64,000 nucleotides of DNA, taken from contig NZ_QEWO01000005.1 in the NCBI RefSeq assembly GCF_003402235.1, positions 186,001 to 250,000 on the forward strand. Direction: 5' to 3'. Under the pieces are notes generated by a model. The model was not told where the DNA came from. It did no database searches and was given only the letters and a program-made list of their open reading frames with translations. Position 1 is the stretch's first letter, and each line of letters starts with the position of its first letter. This document shows, in pieces, positions 37,037-46,116 of the stretch. A program made the translations under genes and the position numbers. This DNA is from Parahaliea mediterranea (GTDB taxonomy: Bacteria; Pseudomonadota; Gammaproteobacteria; Pseudomonadales; Halieaceae).

Positions 37037-37065
37037 CGATTACATCACTAATGGAGGAAGGCCCC

Positions 37066-37581
37066 ATGGCCGACGAACAAGCAGTAACCGGGCAGGAAGC
37101 GCCCCAACAGCAGTTTTCCATGCAGCGCATCTACACCAAGGATCTCTCCTTTGAGTCCCCGTCCAGCCCGGCGATTTTCCGCAAGCAGTGGCAGCCCAAG
37201 GTCAATGTCGACCTGAACACCAAGAGCGACAAGCTGGACGACAACGGCAACTACGAAGTGGTGCTGACCATCACCCTTACCGCCAAGGTGGAAGAGGAAA
37301 CCGCCTTTCTGGTGGAAGTGCAACAGGCGGGCATTTTCTTTGTGACCGGTATCGAAGGCGAAAACCTGCGCCGCGTGCTGGGCACCGCCTGCCCCAACAT
37401 CCTGTTCCCCTACGCCCGCGAAAACATCGACGCCGTCTGCGTGAAGGGCGGCTTCCCCGCCGTGATGCTGGCCCCGGTGAACTTCGACGCCCTGTACCAG
37501 CAGGCCCTGGCGCAAGCCCAGGCCCAGGCCGGCGAAGCAGCTCCCGCCGCAGCTGAGGGTGGCGAAGCCGCCACCCACTGA
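37066..37581 (+). CDS. secB: Protein-export chaperone SecB
   Basis: 171 aa starting MADEQAV. GGAGGAAGG upstream of 37066 selects this start over the ATG at 37051. The core has [16 protein letters not shown], the beta-sheet [25 protein letters not shown] and [11 protein letters not shown], all family hallmarks; the tail is Ala/Gln-rich. SecB holds preproteins unfolded and delivers them to SecA. It is last in its operon, with a strong terminator downstream. Confidence 0.97.
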   Translation: MADEQAVTGQEAPQQQFSMQRIYTKDLSFESPSSPAIFRKQWQPKVNVDLNTKSDKLDDNGNYEVVLTITLTAKVEEETAFLVEVQQAGIFFVTGIEGENLRRVLGTACPNILFPYARENIDAVCVKGGFPAVMLAPVNFDALYQQALAQAQAQAGEAAPAAAEGGEAATH

Positions 37582-37603
37582 GCCGCGCACCAGGCTCTGT
37601 GAT

Positions 37604-37629
37604 AACCCCCGCTCATGCGGGGGTTTTTT
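37604..37629 (+). terminator. Rho-independent terminator of the secB operon
   Basis: AACCCCCGC and GCGGGGGTT arms around a TCAT loop, with the T run continuing to six T. Confidence 0.93.
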
Positions 37630-37659
37630 GTTGGGGGGGATTTGTAAAGCGTTCTAGCC

Positions 37660-37977
37660 CTATTGGCCGGGCGTTTTTTGCGTCGGCTGCACTTTCTTGT
37701 TGGCTGTGAGGTCTTGCAGAGAGCCGGAAATGTATTTGTGAATAATGCTCGACACAAATGTCTGGTACGGAATACCTTCTTCCGAAGCCCTTGACTGGAT
37801 AGCCGTTAAATCCCTGTTTGAGATTCGAATATTTATTCTTTTGTCTTTTCTAAAGGTGTTGCTGGCAATCGTCTCCAATTCCGTCTTGCGCGATTCAGTT
37901 AATACCGACTCAAATTCGCCAGCCTCCACGGCATCAAGCAGCGCTTTCTCTTCTTTCGATAACTTGCCTTTGCTCAT
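37660..37977 (-). CDS. Putative antitoxin, CopG/BrnA-like ribbon-helix-helix protein
   Basis: 105 aa. A charged N-terminal half (KEEKALLDAVEAGEFESVL) is followed by a ribbon-helix-helix-like segment KRINIRISNRDLTAIQSRASEEGIPY and a helical TFVSSIIHKYISG. This layout is typical of antitoxins paired with BrnT-type toxins. It overlaps the toxin gene by four bases (ATGA) and comes second, as BrnA does. It would neutralise the toxin and repress the pair. The sequence is clearly more AT-rich than the flanking secB and trmL. Confidence 0.8.
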   Translation of the reverse strand: MSKGKLSKEEKALLDAVEAGEFESVLTESRKTELETIASNTFRKDKRINIRISNRDLTAIQSRASEEGIPYQTFVSSIIHKYISGSLQDLTANKKVQPTQKTPGQ

Positions 37978-38252
37978 GATCTATCTCCAAGGTACAACCT
38001 GGTGAATTTTCTGCTGGGGATGATTGTTTTCAGAAAGAGTTCATCTTCGCTTTCCACATACGGGACGAGATGAACGTAATCCTTGATGCAAATAATAAAA
38101 ATCCGCTGGTTGGGGTAATCGGAGGCGTTTGGGTGGGCTATGTCATCCAGTAGATCGCCATTTTCAATATGGAAAATCGCCTCCTCGAAAGAAACGCCTC
38201 GACCAACTATAAGATCCTGGTTTTTATCAGGATTCCAATTATAGATTTTCAT
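37974..38252 (-). CDS. BrnT-like type II toxin
   Basis: 92 aa. The N-terminus YNWNPDKNQDLIVGRGVSFEEAIF follows the BrnT pattern of an aromatic-x-W-x-P-x-K-N start, a hydrophobic/charged helix and a G-V-S-F-E-E-A block. The middle has a beta-rich IFIICIKDYVHLVPYV. BrnT proteins are ribonucleases of the RelE-like fold. It is the first gene of a two-gene unit with the antitoxin. The match to BrnT is partial in the C-terminal half, so the family call is moderate; the toxin-antitoxin arrangement is clearer. Confidence 0.78.
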   Translation of the reverse strand: MKIYNWNPDKNQDLIVGRGVSFEEAIFHIENGDLLDDIAHPNASDYPNQRIFIICIKDYVHLVPYVESEDELFLKTIIPSRKFTRLYLGDRS

Positions 38253-38315
38253 TGGCGGAAGTGTAGCGCAGCTGTGTGCATTTTGTCATCAGGTCACAAG
38301 CCGGGGCTGGCCAGT

Positions 38316-38792
38316 TCACCTCATCGCCGGGTAATCCAACTGCCTGAGCGCCTCGTACAGCACCAGCGCGGCGGTATTGCTGAGGTTGAGGCTGCGGCTG
38401 CCCTCGCGCATGGGCACCCGGATGCGCTGCCCCAGGGGCAGGTTGTCGCGGATTGCTGGCGGCAGCCCGCGGGTTTCCGGGCCGAACAAAAGGGCGTCTG
38501 ATGGCAGGTAGCCCACGCTGTGGTAGGGCGTGCTGCCGTGGGTGGTCAGGCCCAGCAGGCGGGTGTTCGGGTAGGCGGCGCAGAAGCTGTCGAGGTTGGG
38601 CCAGGTTTGCACGGCGGCAAATTCGCGGTAATCCAGGCCGGCCCTGCGCAGTTTTTTGTCGTCCAGGTCAAAGCCCAGCGGTTCGATCAGGTGCAATTGG
38701 CTGCCGGTGTTGGCGCACAGGCGAATGATGTTGCCGGTGTTGGGGGGAATCTCCGGCTGGTAGAGCACGATACTGGGTACGGATGCGGGCAT
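38316..38792 (-). CDS. trmL: tRNA (cytidine(34)-2'-O)-methyltransferase TrmL
   Basis: 158 aa SPOUT methyltransferase. It starts [23 protein letters not shown], has [11 protein letters not shown] and the knot-forming [23 protein letters not shown] segment. It methylates the wobble 2'-O of tRNA-Leu isoacceptors. It is monocistronic, next to the toxin-antitoxin pair and convergent to nothing nearby. Confidence 0.95.
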   Translation of the reverse strand: MPASVPSIVLYQPEIPPNTGNIIRLCANTGSQLHLIEPLGFDLDDKKLRRAGLDYREFAAVQTWPNLDSFCAAYPNTRLLGLTTHGSTPYHSVGYLPSDALLFGPETRGLPPAIRDNLPLGQRIRVPMREGSRSLNLSNTAALVLYEALRQLDYPAMR

Positions 38793-38899
38793 CGGCGCAG
38801 TCTAGCGGCGGCGGCCGGGCGCCGCCAGCCTGGCCGTGCTTGCCTGGTCGAGCTGCCTGGACGAGCAAAGGTGTCGGTGCGTTGCCGTTTTAAGCCGCC

Positions 38900-40286
<1,387 letters not shown>

Positions 40287-40303
<17 letters not shown>

Positions 40304-41357
40304 TCTGCTGTTCCATTGGTAGGTAAATTGTAAAGCGTGTGCAGCCCGGCTCGCTGAGGCATTCCAGCAGGCCGCCGTGGCGGTTGATGATCGACTGGGC
40401 GATGGACAGGCCGAGGCCGGTGCCGTCGGCGCGGCCCGTGACCATGGGCACAAAGATGGATGACTGCAGCTCCTCGGGAATGCCGGGGCCGTTGTCAGTG
40501 ATATCAATGCGGCACACCAGGCGGTGGCGCTGGGCGCCGATGGTGAACTGGCGCTGGGCCCGGGTGCGCAGGCAGATGCCGCAGTCGGCGGGCGTATCCG
40601 CCGCCTGCATGGCGTTGCGCATGATGTTTAGAACCACCTGGATCAGCTGCACCCTGTCGCCCGGCAGGTCGGGCAGGCTGGGGTCGTAGTCGCGGGTGAT
40701 GGTCACCTCGCCGCCGCTTTCGGCGCTGATCAGGTTGCGCACGTGTTCAAGGATTTCGTGGATGTTGATCGGCGCCAGCTGCAGCTGGTGGTGGGGGCCC
40801 AGCAGGCGGTCCACCAGGTCGCGCAGGCGGTCGGCTTCGCGGATGATGATGCGGGTGTATTCCGCCAGGTCATTGTCCGGCAGCTCTTTGGCCAGCAACT
40901 GGGCCGCGCCGCGCACCCCGCCCAGGGGGTTTTTAATCTCGTGGGCCAGGCCGCGAATCACCGCGCGGGTGGTTTCCTGGGCCTGCTGCATGCCCTCTTC
41001 CCGGCTGATGCGCTGCAAGCGATCCACCGGCTGCAGCTCCAGCAGCAGGGTGTCCACCTCGCCGGATTGCAGGATGGGGGTGGCAAACAGGTCCAGGTGG
41101 ATGGTCTGGCCGGTGTGCAGTTGCAGGGCCATGCCGCGGCGGGCCACCGGGGCCCTGGCGTCCAGCACGTGGTGCAGGGTTTCCACCAGCTCATCGGGCT
41201 CGCTGCTCAGCAGGGCGGCGTGCTGCCCTTCCACCCGGCCCGAGGAGGACTCCAGCAGGGCCTGGGCGGCTGCGTTGATGGAAGTCACATGCAGTCCGGC
41301 GTCCAGGGCGATAACCCCGGTGCTCAAATTGTCGAGAATGTCCTGTTGTTGCGCCAT
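40287..41357 (-). CDS. ntrB: Nitrogen regulation sensor histidine kinase NtrB (NR(II))
   Basis: 356 aa soluble kinase. An N-terminal PAS domain (about residues 5-110) precedes the H-box with His139 (GLAHEIKNPLGG) and the ATPase domain (N-box VLNIMRNAMQAAD, G1 DNGPGIP, G2 GTGLGLSIA). It phosphorylates NtrC when PII is uridylylated. A sigma-54-like promoter lies 47 bases upstream, and a 25-bp palindrome matching the NtrC site lies about 200 bases upstream. Confidence 0.97.
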
Positions 41358-41403
41358 GCCTGCCCCATGATTGACCGCGCTACTGCGGCATGCCTCTTGG
41401 CGT

Positions 41404-41419
41404 AGCAAAAATAGAGCCA
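41404..41419 (-). promoter_or_regulatory. Sigma-54 promoter of ntrBC
   Basis: On the minus strand: TGGCTC-TATTT-TTGCT, one mismatch from the TGGCAC-N5-TTGC(A/T) consensus, with the correct 11-base spacing between GG and GC. It is 47 bases from the ntrB ATG. Confidence 0.7.
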
Positions 41420-41563
41420 AAAAGAGGCACACTGGTGCAGAAACTTTCGATGTTCGGAAATCGCTGGAATTTCAGGCGACTGCTGGCGTCACTGGCTGAT
41501 TTTTCGCGAACTTGCCGGGCTCGCGGCACGCCAGTGAGGCACAGGCAGGGCCTTGGATGCCCA

Positions 41564-41588
41564 GCAATGCACCATTATGGTGCATTGC
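41564..41588. promoter_or_regulatory. NtrC-binding palindrome upstream of ntrBC
   Basis: A perfect 25-bp palindrome: 12-base arms GCAATGCACCAT and ATGGTGCATTGC around a central T. The core TGCACCA-N3-TGGTGCA is the NtrC consensus. It lies about 150 bases upstream of the sigma-54 element at 41404, a usual enhancer distance. Confidence 0.85.
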
Positions 41589-41622
41589 GCGCCGGCGGGT
41601 GTCCAGTCTGGGGCCTGCGCTG

Positions 41623-42192
41623 TTATTGCCCCCGGCGGGGCAACATGGGGCGCATCAGCTGGGAGTTGTTGCGCAGGTTGCTGCGCAGGCCCTCCACGCC
41701 CTGTGCCGGTGGTCTGGCCAGGGGCGGCCGGGGCCAGGGCCGGTCCGGGTGCAGCGGTGGGTAGGTTGGAGGAAAGTGCGGCGGGCGATGGTGGTGGGGT
41801 GGGCGCACTGGGCCCAGGTACACCGGGTAGCCGCCGCTGTAATAATCACCGGCATAGCCGGGATAGGTGTCATCCGCCGGCCCGCGGTCGGTGGCGGCCA
41901 GCTCGCGGCGCTGTTCGGCGCGCTGCTGCTCGCGCTCGCGGCGGTCTGCTGCCATGCGGTCGGTGGTGTCGCGCATGTCCTCAAGGCGCTGCCGGTAGGT
42001 GTCGCTGTCGCTCGGGTCCGCCGTGGGGTAGTGCAGGGTTTGCGCGCTGGCGCCGGGCGCCGGTGGGCTGTCGGAAAAGCTGACGTTGCCCTGCTCGTCC
42101 ACGGTTTTGTAGACCGTGGCGGTGTCGGCAAGGGTGGTGGCGGCGCACAGGGCGAGGCCGCCCAGCAGTGTGGCGAAGGGGTGCATGGCCAT
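41623..42192 (-). CDS. Exported DUF4124 domain protein, Pro/His-rich
   Basis: 189 aa with a signal peptide (cut near LAD, residue 23). A DUF4124 segment (TVYKTVDEQGNVSFSDSPP, about 26-44) is followed by a charged Arg/Glu coil and a Pro/His/Tyr-rich tail. The biochemical function of DUF4124 is unknown; such genes are often found between glnA and ntrBC in gammaproteobacteria. A start at 42186 (MHPF) is equally possible. It lies downstream of glnA behind a strong terminator. Confidence 0.82.
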   Translation of the reverse strand: MAMHPFATLLGGLALCAATTLADTATVYKTVDEQGNVSFSDSPPAPGASAQTLHYPTADPSDSDTYRQRLEDMRDTTDRMAADRREREQQRAEQRRELAATDRGPADDTYPGYAGDYYSGGYPVYLGPVRPPHHHRPPHFPPTYPPLHPDRPWPRPPLARPPAQGVEGLRSNLRNNSQLMRPMLPRRGQ

Positions 42193-42250
42193 CAGTATAG
42201 TTCGCCCGCGCTCTGCCAGCGCCTGTCCAGAAACGAATGCCCAGAAACAG

Positions 42251-42275
42251 AAAAGCCCGCACGGAGCGGGCTTTT
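42251..42275. terminator. Bidirectional-looking terminator of glnA
   Basis: AAAAGCCCGC and GCGGGCTTTT arms around a five-base loop. On the minus strand it follows the glnA stop by about 20 bases and ends in TTTT. Confidence 0.93.
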
Positions 42276-42295
42276 GCTGGGGCGTGAAGCGTGGC

Positions 42296-43702
42296 TTACA
42301 CAGAGTAGTACATGTCGAACTCGACCGGGTGAGTGGTCATGTCCAGACGGGTGACGTCTTCCTTCTTCAGGGCGATGTAGCCGTCGATCATGTCGTCTGT
42401 GAACACGCCACCTTCGGTCAGGAAGCTGCGGTCCGCGTCCAGGGCTTCCAGGGCCATGGTCAGGCTGGAGCACACGGTGGGGATCAGCTTGCCTTCTTCG
42501 GGCGGCAGGTCGTACAGGTCCTTGTCGGCGGCGTCGCCGGGGTGGATCTTGTTCTTGATGCCGTCGATGCCCGCCATCAGCATGGCCGCAAAAGCCAGGT
42601 AGGGGTTGGCGGTGGGGTCGGGGAAGCGTACTTCCACGCGCTTGCCTTTGGGGCTCGGCTCGTAGGGAATGCGGATGGAAGCAGAGCGGTTGCGGGCAGA
42701 GTAAGCCAGCATGACCGGAGCTTCAAAGCCGGGAACCAGGCGCTTGTAGGAGTTGGTGGACGCGTTGGTGAAGGCGTTCAGGGCGCGGGCGTGCTTGATG
42801 ATACCGCCGATGTAGTACAGCGCGGTGTCAGACAGGCCGGCATAGCCGTCGCCGGCGAAGGTGTTTTCGCCGTCCTTGTAGATGGACTGGTGTACGTGCA
42901 TGCCGGACCCGTTGTCACCCACCAGCGGCTTGGGCATGAAGGTGGCGGTTTTGCCGTAGGCGTGGGCCACGTTGTGCACGCAGTACTTGAGGATCTGGGT
43001 TTCGTCGGCCTTCTTCACCAGCGTGTTGAACTTGACGCCGATTTCGCACTGGCCGGCGGTGCCCACTTCGTGGTGGTGTACTTCCACGGCCAGACCCATC
43101 TGGGTCATGGCGGTGCACATGGCGGCGCGGATGTCGTGCAGGGAGTCAACCGGCGGTACCGGGAAGTAACCGCCCTTCACGCGCGGACGGTGGCCGATGT
43201 TGCCTTCTTCGTAGCTCAGGTTGGAGGACCAGGCCGCTTCGTCAGAGCTGATGGTGTAGCCGGCGCCGCTGATGTCCGCGTGCCACTTGATGTCGTCGAA
43301 AACGAAGAACTCGGGCTCCGGGCCAAAGAAGGCGGTGTCGCCAATGCCGGTGGTTTTCAGGAATTCCTCGGCGCGGCGTGCCACGGAGCGCGGGTCGCGC
43401 TCGTAGCCCTGCATGGTGGAGGGCTCTACGATGTCACAGCGCAGGATGATGGTGGTGTCATCGGTGAAGGGATCCAGCACGCAGGTGCTGTCATCGGGCA
43501 TGAGGATCATGTCGGATTCGTTAATGCCCTTCCAGCCGGAAATGGAGGAGCCGTCGAACATCTTGCCTTCTTCGAACATGTCTTCGTCGACTTCGCTGGC
43601 AGGGATGGTCACGTGCTGCTCTTTGCCGCGGGTGTCGGTGAACCGCAGATCCACCCAACCGGCTTCGCTTTCTTTGATCAGATTCAGAGTTTGCTCTGAC
43701 AT
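42296..43702 (-). CDS. glnA: Glutamine synthetase type I
   Basis: 468 aa, the standard GSI-beta length. The beta-Grasp N-terminus is followed by [14 protein letters not shown], the metal/glutamate block [18 protein letters not shown] and the adenylylation site Tyr near residue 397 in [11 protein letters not shown]. It condenses ammonia and glutamate to glutamine and is controlled by GlnE adenylylation. ATG 43702 follows GGAGG. A sigma-54 promoter and an NtrC palindrome precede it. Confidence 0.98.
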   Translation of the reverse strand: MSEQTLNLIKESEAGWVDLRFTDTRGKEQHVTIPASEVDEDMFEEGKMFDGSSISGWKGINESDMILMPDDSTCVLDPFTDDTTIILRCDIVEPSTMQGYERDPRSVARRAEEFLKTTGIGDTAFFGPEPEFFVFDDIKWHADISGAGYTISSDEAAWSSNLSYEEGNIGHRPRVKGGYFPVPPVDSLHDIRAAMCTAMTQMGLAVEVHHHEVGTAGQCEIGVKFNTLVKKADETQILKYCVHNVAHAYGKTATFMPKPLVGDNGSGMHVHQSIYKDGENTFAGDGYAGLSDTALYYIGGIIKHARALNAFTNASTNSYKRLVPGFEAPVMLAYSARNRSASIRIPYEPSPKGKRVEVRFPDPTANPYLAFAAMLMAGIDGIKNKIHPGDAADKDLYDLPPEEGKLIPTVCSSLTMALEALDADRSFLTEGGVFTDDMIDGYIALKKEDVTRLDMTTHPVEFDMYYSV

Positions 43703-43822
43703 TGGTTTTCCTCCATGGGATGTAAATCGTGCCGCTATCACGGCCCGTATGCGTGTTACTGGTGCGGCGGGCTCTTGCGATTGCCCGGACAGCGGCCAGA
43801 GTTTTCAGGCAGTGTCAGTGAT

Positions 43823-43838
43823 AGCAAGAGCTGTGCCA
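43823..43838 (-). promoter_or_regulatory. Sigma-54 promoter of glnA
   Basis: On the minus strand it reads TGGCACAGCTCTTGCT, an exact match to TGGCAC-N5-TTGC(A/T). The leader to the glnA ATG is about 110 bases. Confidence 0.92.
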
Positions 43839-43908
43839 AAAAGGTGCTTGTCCTAACTATTTGAAAAACCGAGGGAAAATACCAACACCCTGCACTGGGA
43901 TGAAGCGT

Positions 43909-43927
43909 GCGCTCCATAATGGTGCGC
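43909..43927. promoter_or_regulatory. NtrC-binding site upstream of glnA
   Basis: GCGCTCCAT-A-ATGGTGCGC, a 19-bp palindrome with one mismatch, similar in core to the site at 41564. It is about 70-90 bases upstream of the sigma-54 element. Confidence 0.7.
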
Positions 43928-44000
43928 TTGTGATTCATTTTGGTGCGAAATGCGGCGCGCGGTGGTTCGCAAGCGACCACACAAGCCCGGCGGCAGGCCG

Positions 44001-44006
44001 TATAAT
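44001..44006 (+). promoter_or_regulatory. -10 element of thiI
   Basis: A perfect TATAAT followed by ACGCGCCC, about 35 bases before the thiI ATG. The -35 region is weak. Confidence 0.5.
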
Positions 44007-44040
44007 ACGCGCCCATTCCGCCCCATTCCTACTCGTCCCC

Positions 44041-45486
44041 ATGAAATTTGTTGTCAAGTTCTTCTCTGAAATCGCCATCAAGAGCAAGCCGGTGCGGCGC
44101 CGCTTTGTGGACAAGCTGTCGGAGAACCTGCGCACGGTGCTGAAGGACATCGACCCCGAGGTGCGGGTGAACCGCCACTGGGACAAGCTGGAGGTGGAAA
44201 CCGCCGCCGACCCCGCCCGGCAGCGACGCATGGTGGATGCCATGCGCCACGTGGCGGGCATCACCTACATCCTGGAGGTGCAGGCGCATCCGCTGGGGGA
44301 TCTGGACGACATCGTAGAGAAGGTGCTGCCGGTGTACGGCGAGCGCCTGGCCGGCAAAACCTTTGCCGTGCGCTGCAAGCGCAATGGCGACCACGACTTC
44401 ACCTCGGTGGAGGTGGAGCGCAAGGTGGGCGGCGCCCTGCTGGCGCGCACCGATGCGGCGGGGGTCAAGCTCAAGCAGCCGCAGGTCACCGTTGATATCG
44501 AGATCAGCAAGCGCACGCTCTATGTGGTGGGCGAGCGTCACCGGGGCCTGGGCGGCTACCCGGTGGGCAGCATCGACCCGGTGCTCTCGCTGATCTCCGG
44601 CGGCTTCGACTCGCCGGTGGCCAGCTACCTCACCATGAAACGCGGCATGCGCACCCACTTTCTGTTTTTCAACCTCGGCGGGCGCGACCACGAAATCGGG
44701 GTCAAGGAGGTTGCGCTCTATCTGTGGCAGAAATACGGCAGCGGCCAGCGCGTGCTGTTTATCAGCGTGCCCTTCGAGGAAGTGGTGGCCGAGCTGCTGA
44801 ACAACATCCAGGACAGCCAGATGGGGGTCATCCTCAAGCGTATGATGCTACGGGTGGCCGATCGCATTGCCGCCGACCTGGACATCGACGCCCTGGTGAC
44901 CGGCGAATGTGTGGCCCAGGTGTCCAGCCAGACCCTGCGCAACCTGTCGGTGATCGACGAGGTCAGTGAACGCCTGGTGCTGCGGCCGCTGATTGCCACC
45001 GACAAAGAAGACATTGTGAACATGGCGACGGAGATTGGCACCCGCGACTTTGCCGCCAACATGCCCGAGTACTGTGGGGTGATCTCGGTCAACCCCACCA
45101 CCCGGGCCCGGCTGGAGCGGGTGCGGGCCGAAGAGGCGCGCTTTGACATGGCCATCCTCGACCGGGCGCTGGCGGGCGCCAGGCAGACCCGCATCGACCG
45201 CCTGGCCGATGAAGAGCTGGAGCGGGTGGGCGTGGAAGTGTTGTCTGTGCCGCTGGCCGGCGCCACCATCATCGACATTCGCCACCCCGACGAAGAAGCG
45301 CTGGCGCCCCTGCAGGTCAACGCCGAGGTGGCGAAGATTCCCTTCTACCAGCTGCATGCCCGGGCGGCGCAGCTGCCCCGCGACAAAACCTACATGCTCT
45401 ACTGTGGCAAGGGCGTGATGAGCCGGCTGCACGCCAGCCACCTGCTGGCAGACGGCGTGCTGCCGGTGAAGGTGTACGCTCCCTAG
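44041..45486 (+). CDS. thiI: tRNA 4-thiouridine synthase / thiamine sulfur carrier ThiI
   Basis: 481 aa. An N-terminal ferredoxin-like/THUMP region (about 1-165) precedes the PP-loop ATPase (SLISGGFDSPVAS, about 183-195) and a C-terminal rhodanese domain with the catalytic Cys in LYCGKGVMS. The three-domain form makes s4U8 in tRNA and supplies sulfur for the thiazole of thiamine. ATG 44041 matches the family start MKFVVK. Confidence 0.96.
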   Translation: MKFVVKFFSEIAIKSKPVRRRFVDKLSENLRTVLKDIDPEVRVNRHWDKLEVETAADPARQRRMVDAMRHVAGITYILEVQAHPLGDLDDIVEKVLPVYGERLAGKTFAVRCKRNGDHDFTSVEVERKVGGALLARTDAAGVKLKQPQVTVDIEISKRTLYVVGERHRGLGGYPVGSIDPVLSLISGGFDSPVASYLTMKRGMRTHFLFFNLGGRDHEIGVKEVALYLWQKYGSGQRVLFISVPFEEVVAELLNNIQDSQMGVILKRMMLRVADRIAADLDIDALVTGECVAQVSSQTLRNLSVIDEVSERLVLRPLIATDKEDIVNMATEIGTRDFAANMPEYCGVISVNPTTRARLERVRAEEARFDMAILDRALAGARQTRIDRLADEELERVGVEVLSVPLAGATIIDIRHPDEEALAPLQVNAEVAKIPFYQLHARAAQLPRDKTYMLYCGKGVMSRLHASHLLADGVLPVKVYAP

Positions 45487-45532
45487 GGAGGGCTTTGCGC
45501 CTTAGGCGGCTTGCGCCCGAGTCTCGCCCCGC

Positions 45533-45850
45533 TCAGGGCGTGGACAGCTTCATCACCAGAATGCCCGCCACAATCAGCAGGGCGGCGGCCACCCGCAGGG
45601 GGGTGAGGGCTTCGCCCAGCCAGAACACGCCCACGGCGAATGCGCCAATGGCGCCAATGCCGGTCCAGATGGTGTAGGCGGTGCCCAGGGGGAGGGTGCG
45701 CATGGCCAGTGCCAGCAGGCCGAAGGAGCCGACCATGGCAACCAGCATAAGTGCGGTGGCGCCGAGGCGGGTAAAGCCATCGGACTGTTTCATGGCGACC
45801 GCCCAGACGATTTCCAGCAGGCCCGCCAAAGCGAGATAGAGCCAGGACAT
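45533..45850 (-). CDS. sugE: SMR family guanidinium exporter (SugE/Gdx)
   Basis: 105 aa, four transmembrane helices. The essential Glu13 sits in LLEIVWAVAMKQSDGFTRL, a SugE/Gdx-type TM1 (W-A-V-x-x-K), rather than an EmrE-type one. Gdx proteins export guanidinium in exchange for protons. AGGAG lies seven bases before the ATG, directly downstream of a guanidine-II riboswitch, which strongly supports the guanidinium role. Confidence 0.93.
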   Translation of the reverse strand: MSWLYLALAGLLEIVWAVAMKQSDGFTRLGATALMLVAMVGSFGLLALAMRTLPLGTAYTIWTGIGAIGAFAVGVFWLGEALTPLRVAAALLIVAGILVMKLSTP

Positions 45851-45866
45851 TGCAGTTCTCCTGTCT

Positions 45867-45912
45867 CCGGGTCGTCCCGGCTGTTTAGCCCAGTGCGGGG
45901 GAGGTCGTCCTC
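45867..45912 (-). promoter_or_regulatory. Guanidine-II (mini-ykkC) riboswitch upstream of sugE
   Basis: On the minus strand, two tandem hairpins: GAGG-ACGA-CCTC (45912-45901) and CCGGG-ACGA-CCCGG (45880-45867), joined by a 20-base linker. Both loops are ACGA, matching the ACGR loops that define this class. The Shine-Dalgarno AGGAG follows the second hairpin by four bases, so control of translation initiation is likely. Confidence 0.9.
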
Positions 45913-46063
45913 ACGGGGTGTGATTATGGGGGCGATGGCGGCAATTTCAAGGCCAGTGCGCGGTAATAGTGCACGCCTGCCCCGGCCGGGGTGGCCGCCG
46001 GCCGCCGCGCGGCGGTGTGACATACTGCCGCTTGGCAGACTACGGCTGTCACCGTCCGTAGGG

Positions 46064-46069
46064 TATAAT
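46064..46069 (+). promoter_or_regulatory. -10 element of typA
   Basis: TATAAT followed by CCGCCGCC, 48 bases before the start. No strong -35 was found. Confidence 0.5.
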
Positions 46070-46116
46070 CCGCCGCCATTTTTACCCGCTGACCCCCACG
46101 GGGCACAGGATTTCCC

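Larger units (their letters stand above)
43703..44040. other. Divergent control region between glnA and thiI
   Basis: About 340 bases. It holds the sigma-54 promoter of glnA, at least one NtrC-type palindrome, a half-site-like TTTTGGTGCG further right, and the thiI -10 element. No gene is supported here. Confidence 0.7.

Noticed and set aside
42116-43699. Long open frame (527 codons) on the plus strand opposite glnA
   Set aside because: The opposite strand encodes full-length glutamine synthetase with all motifs; the antisense frame has shadow composition.
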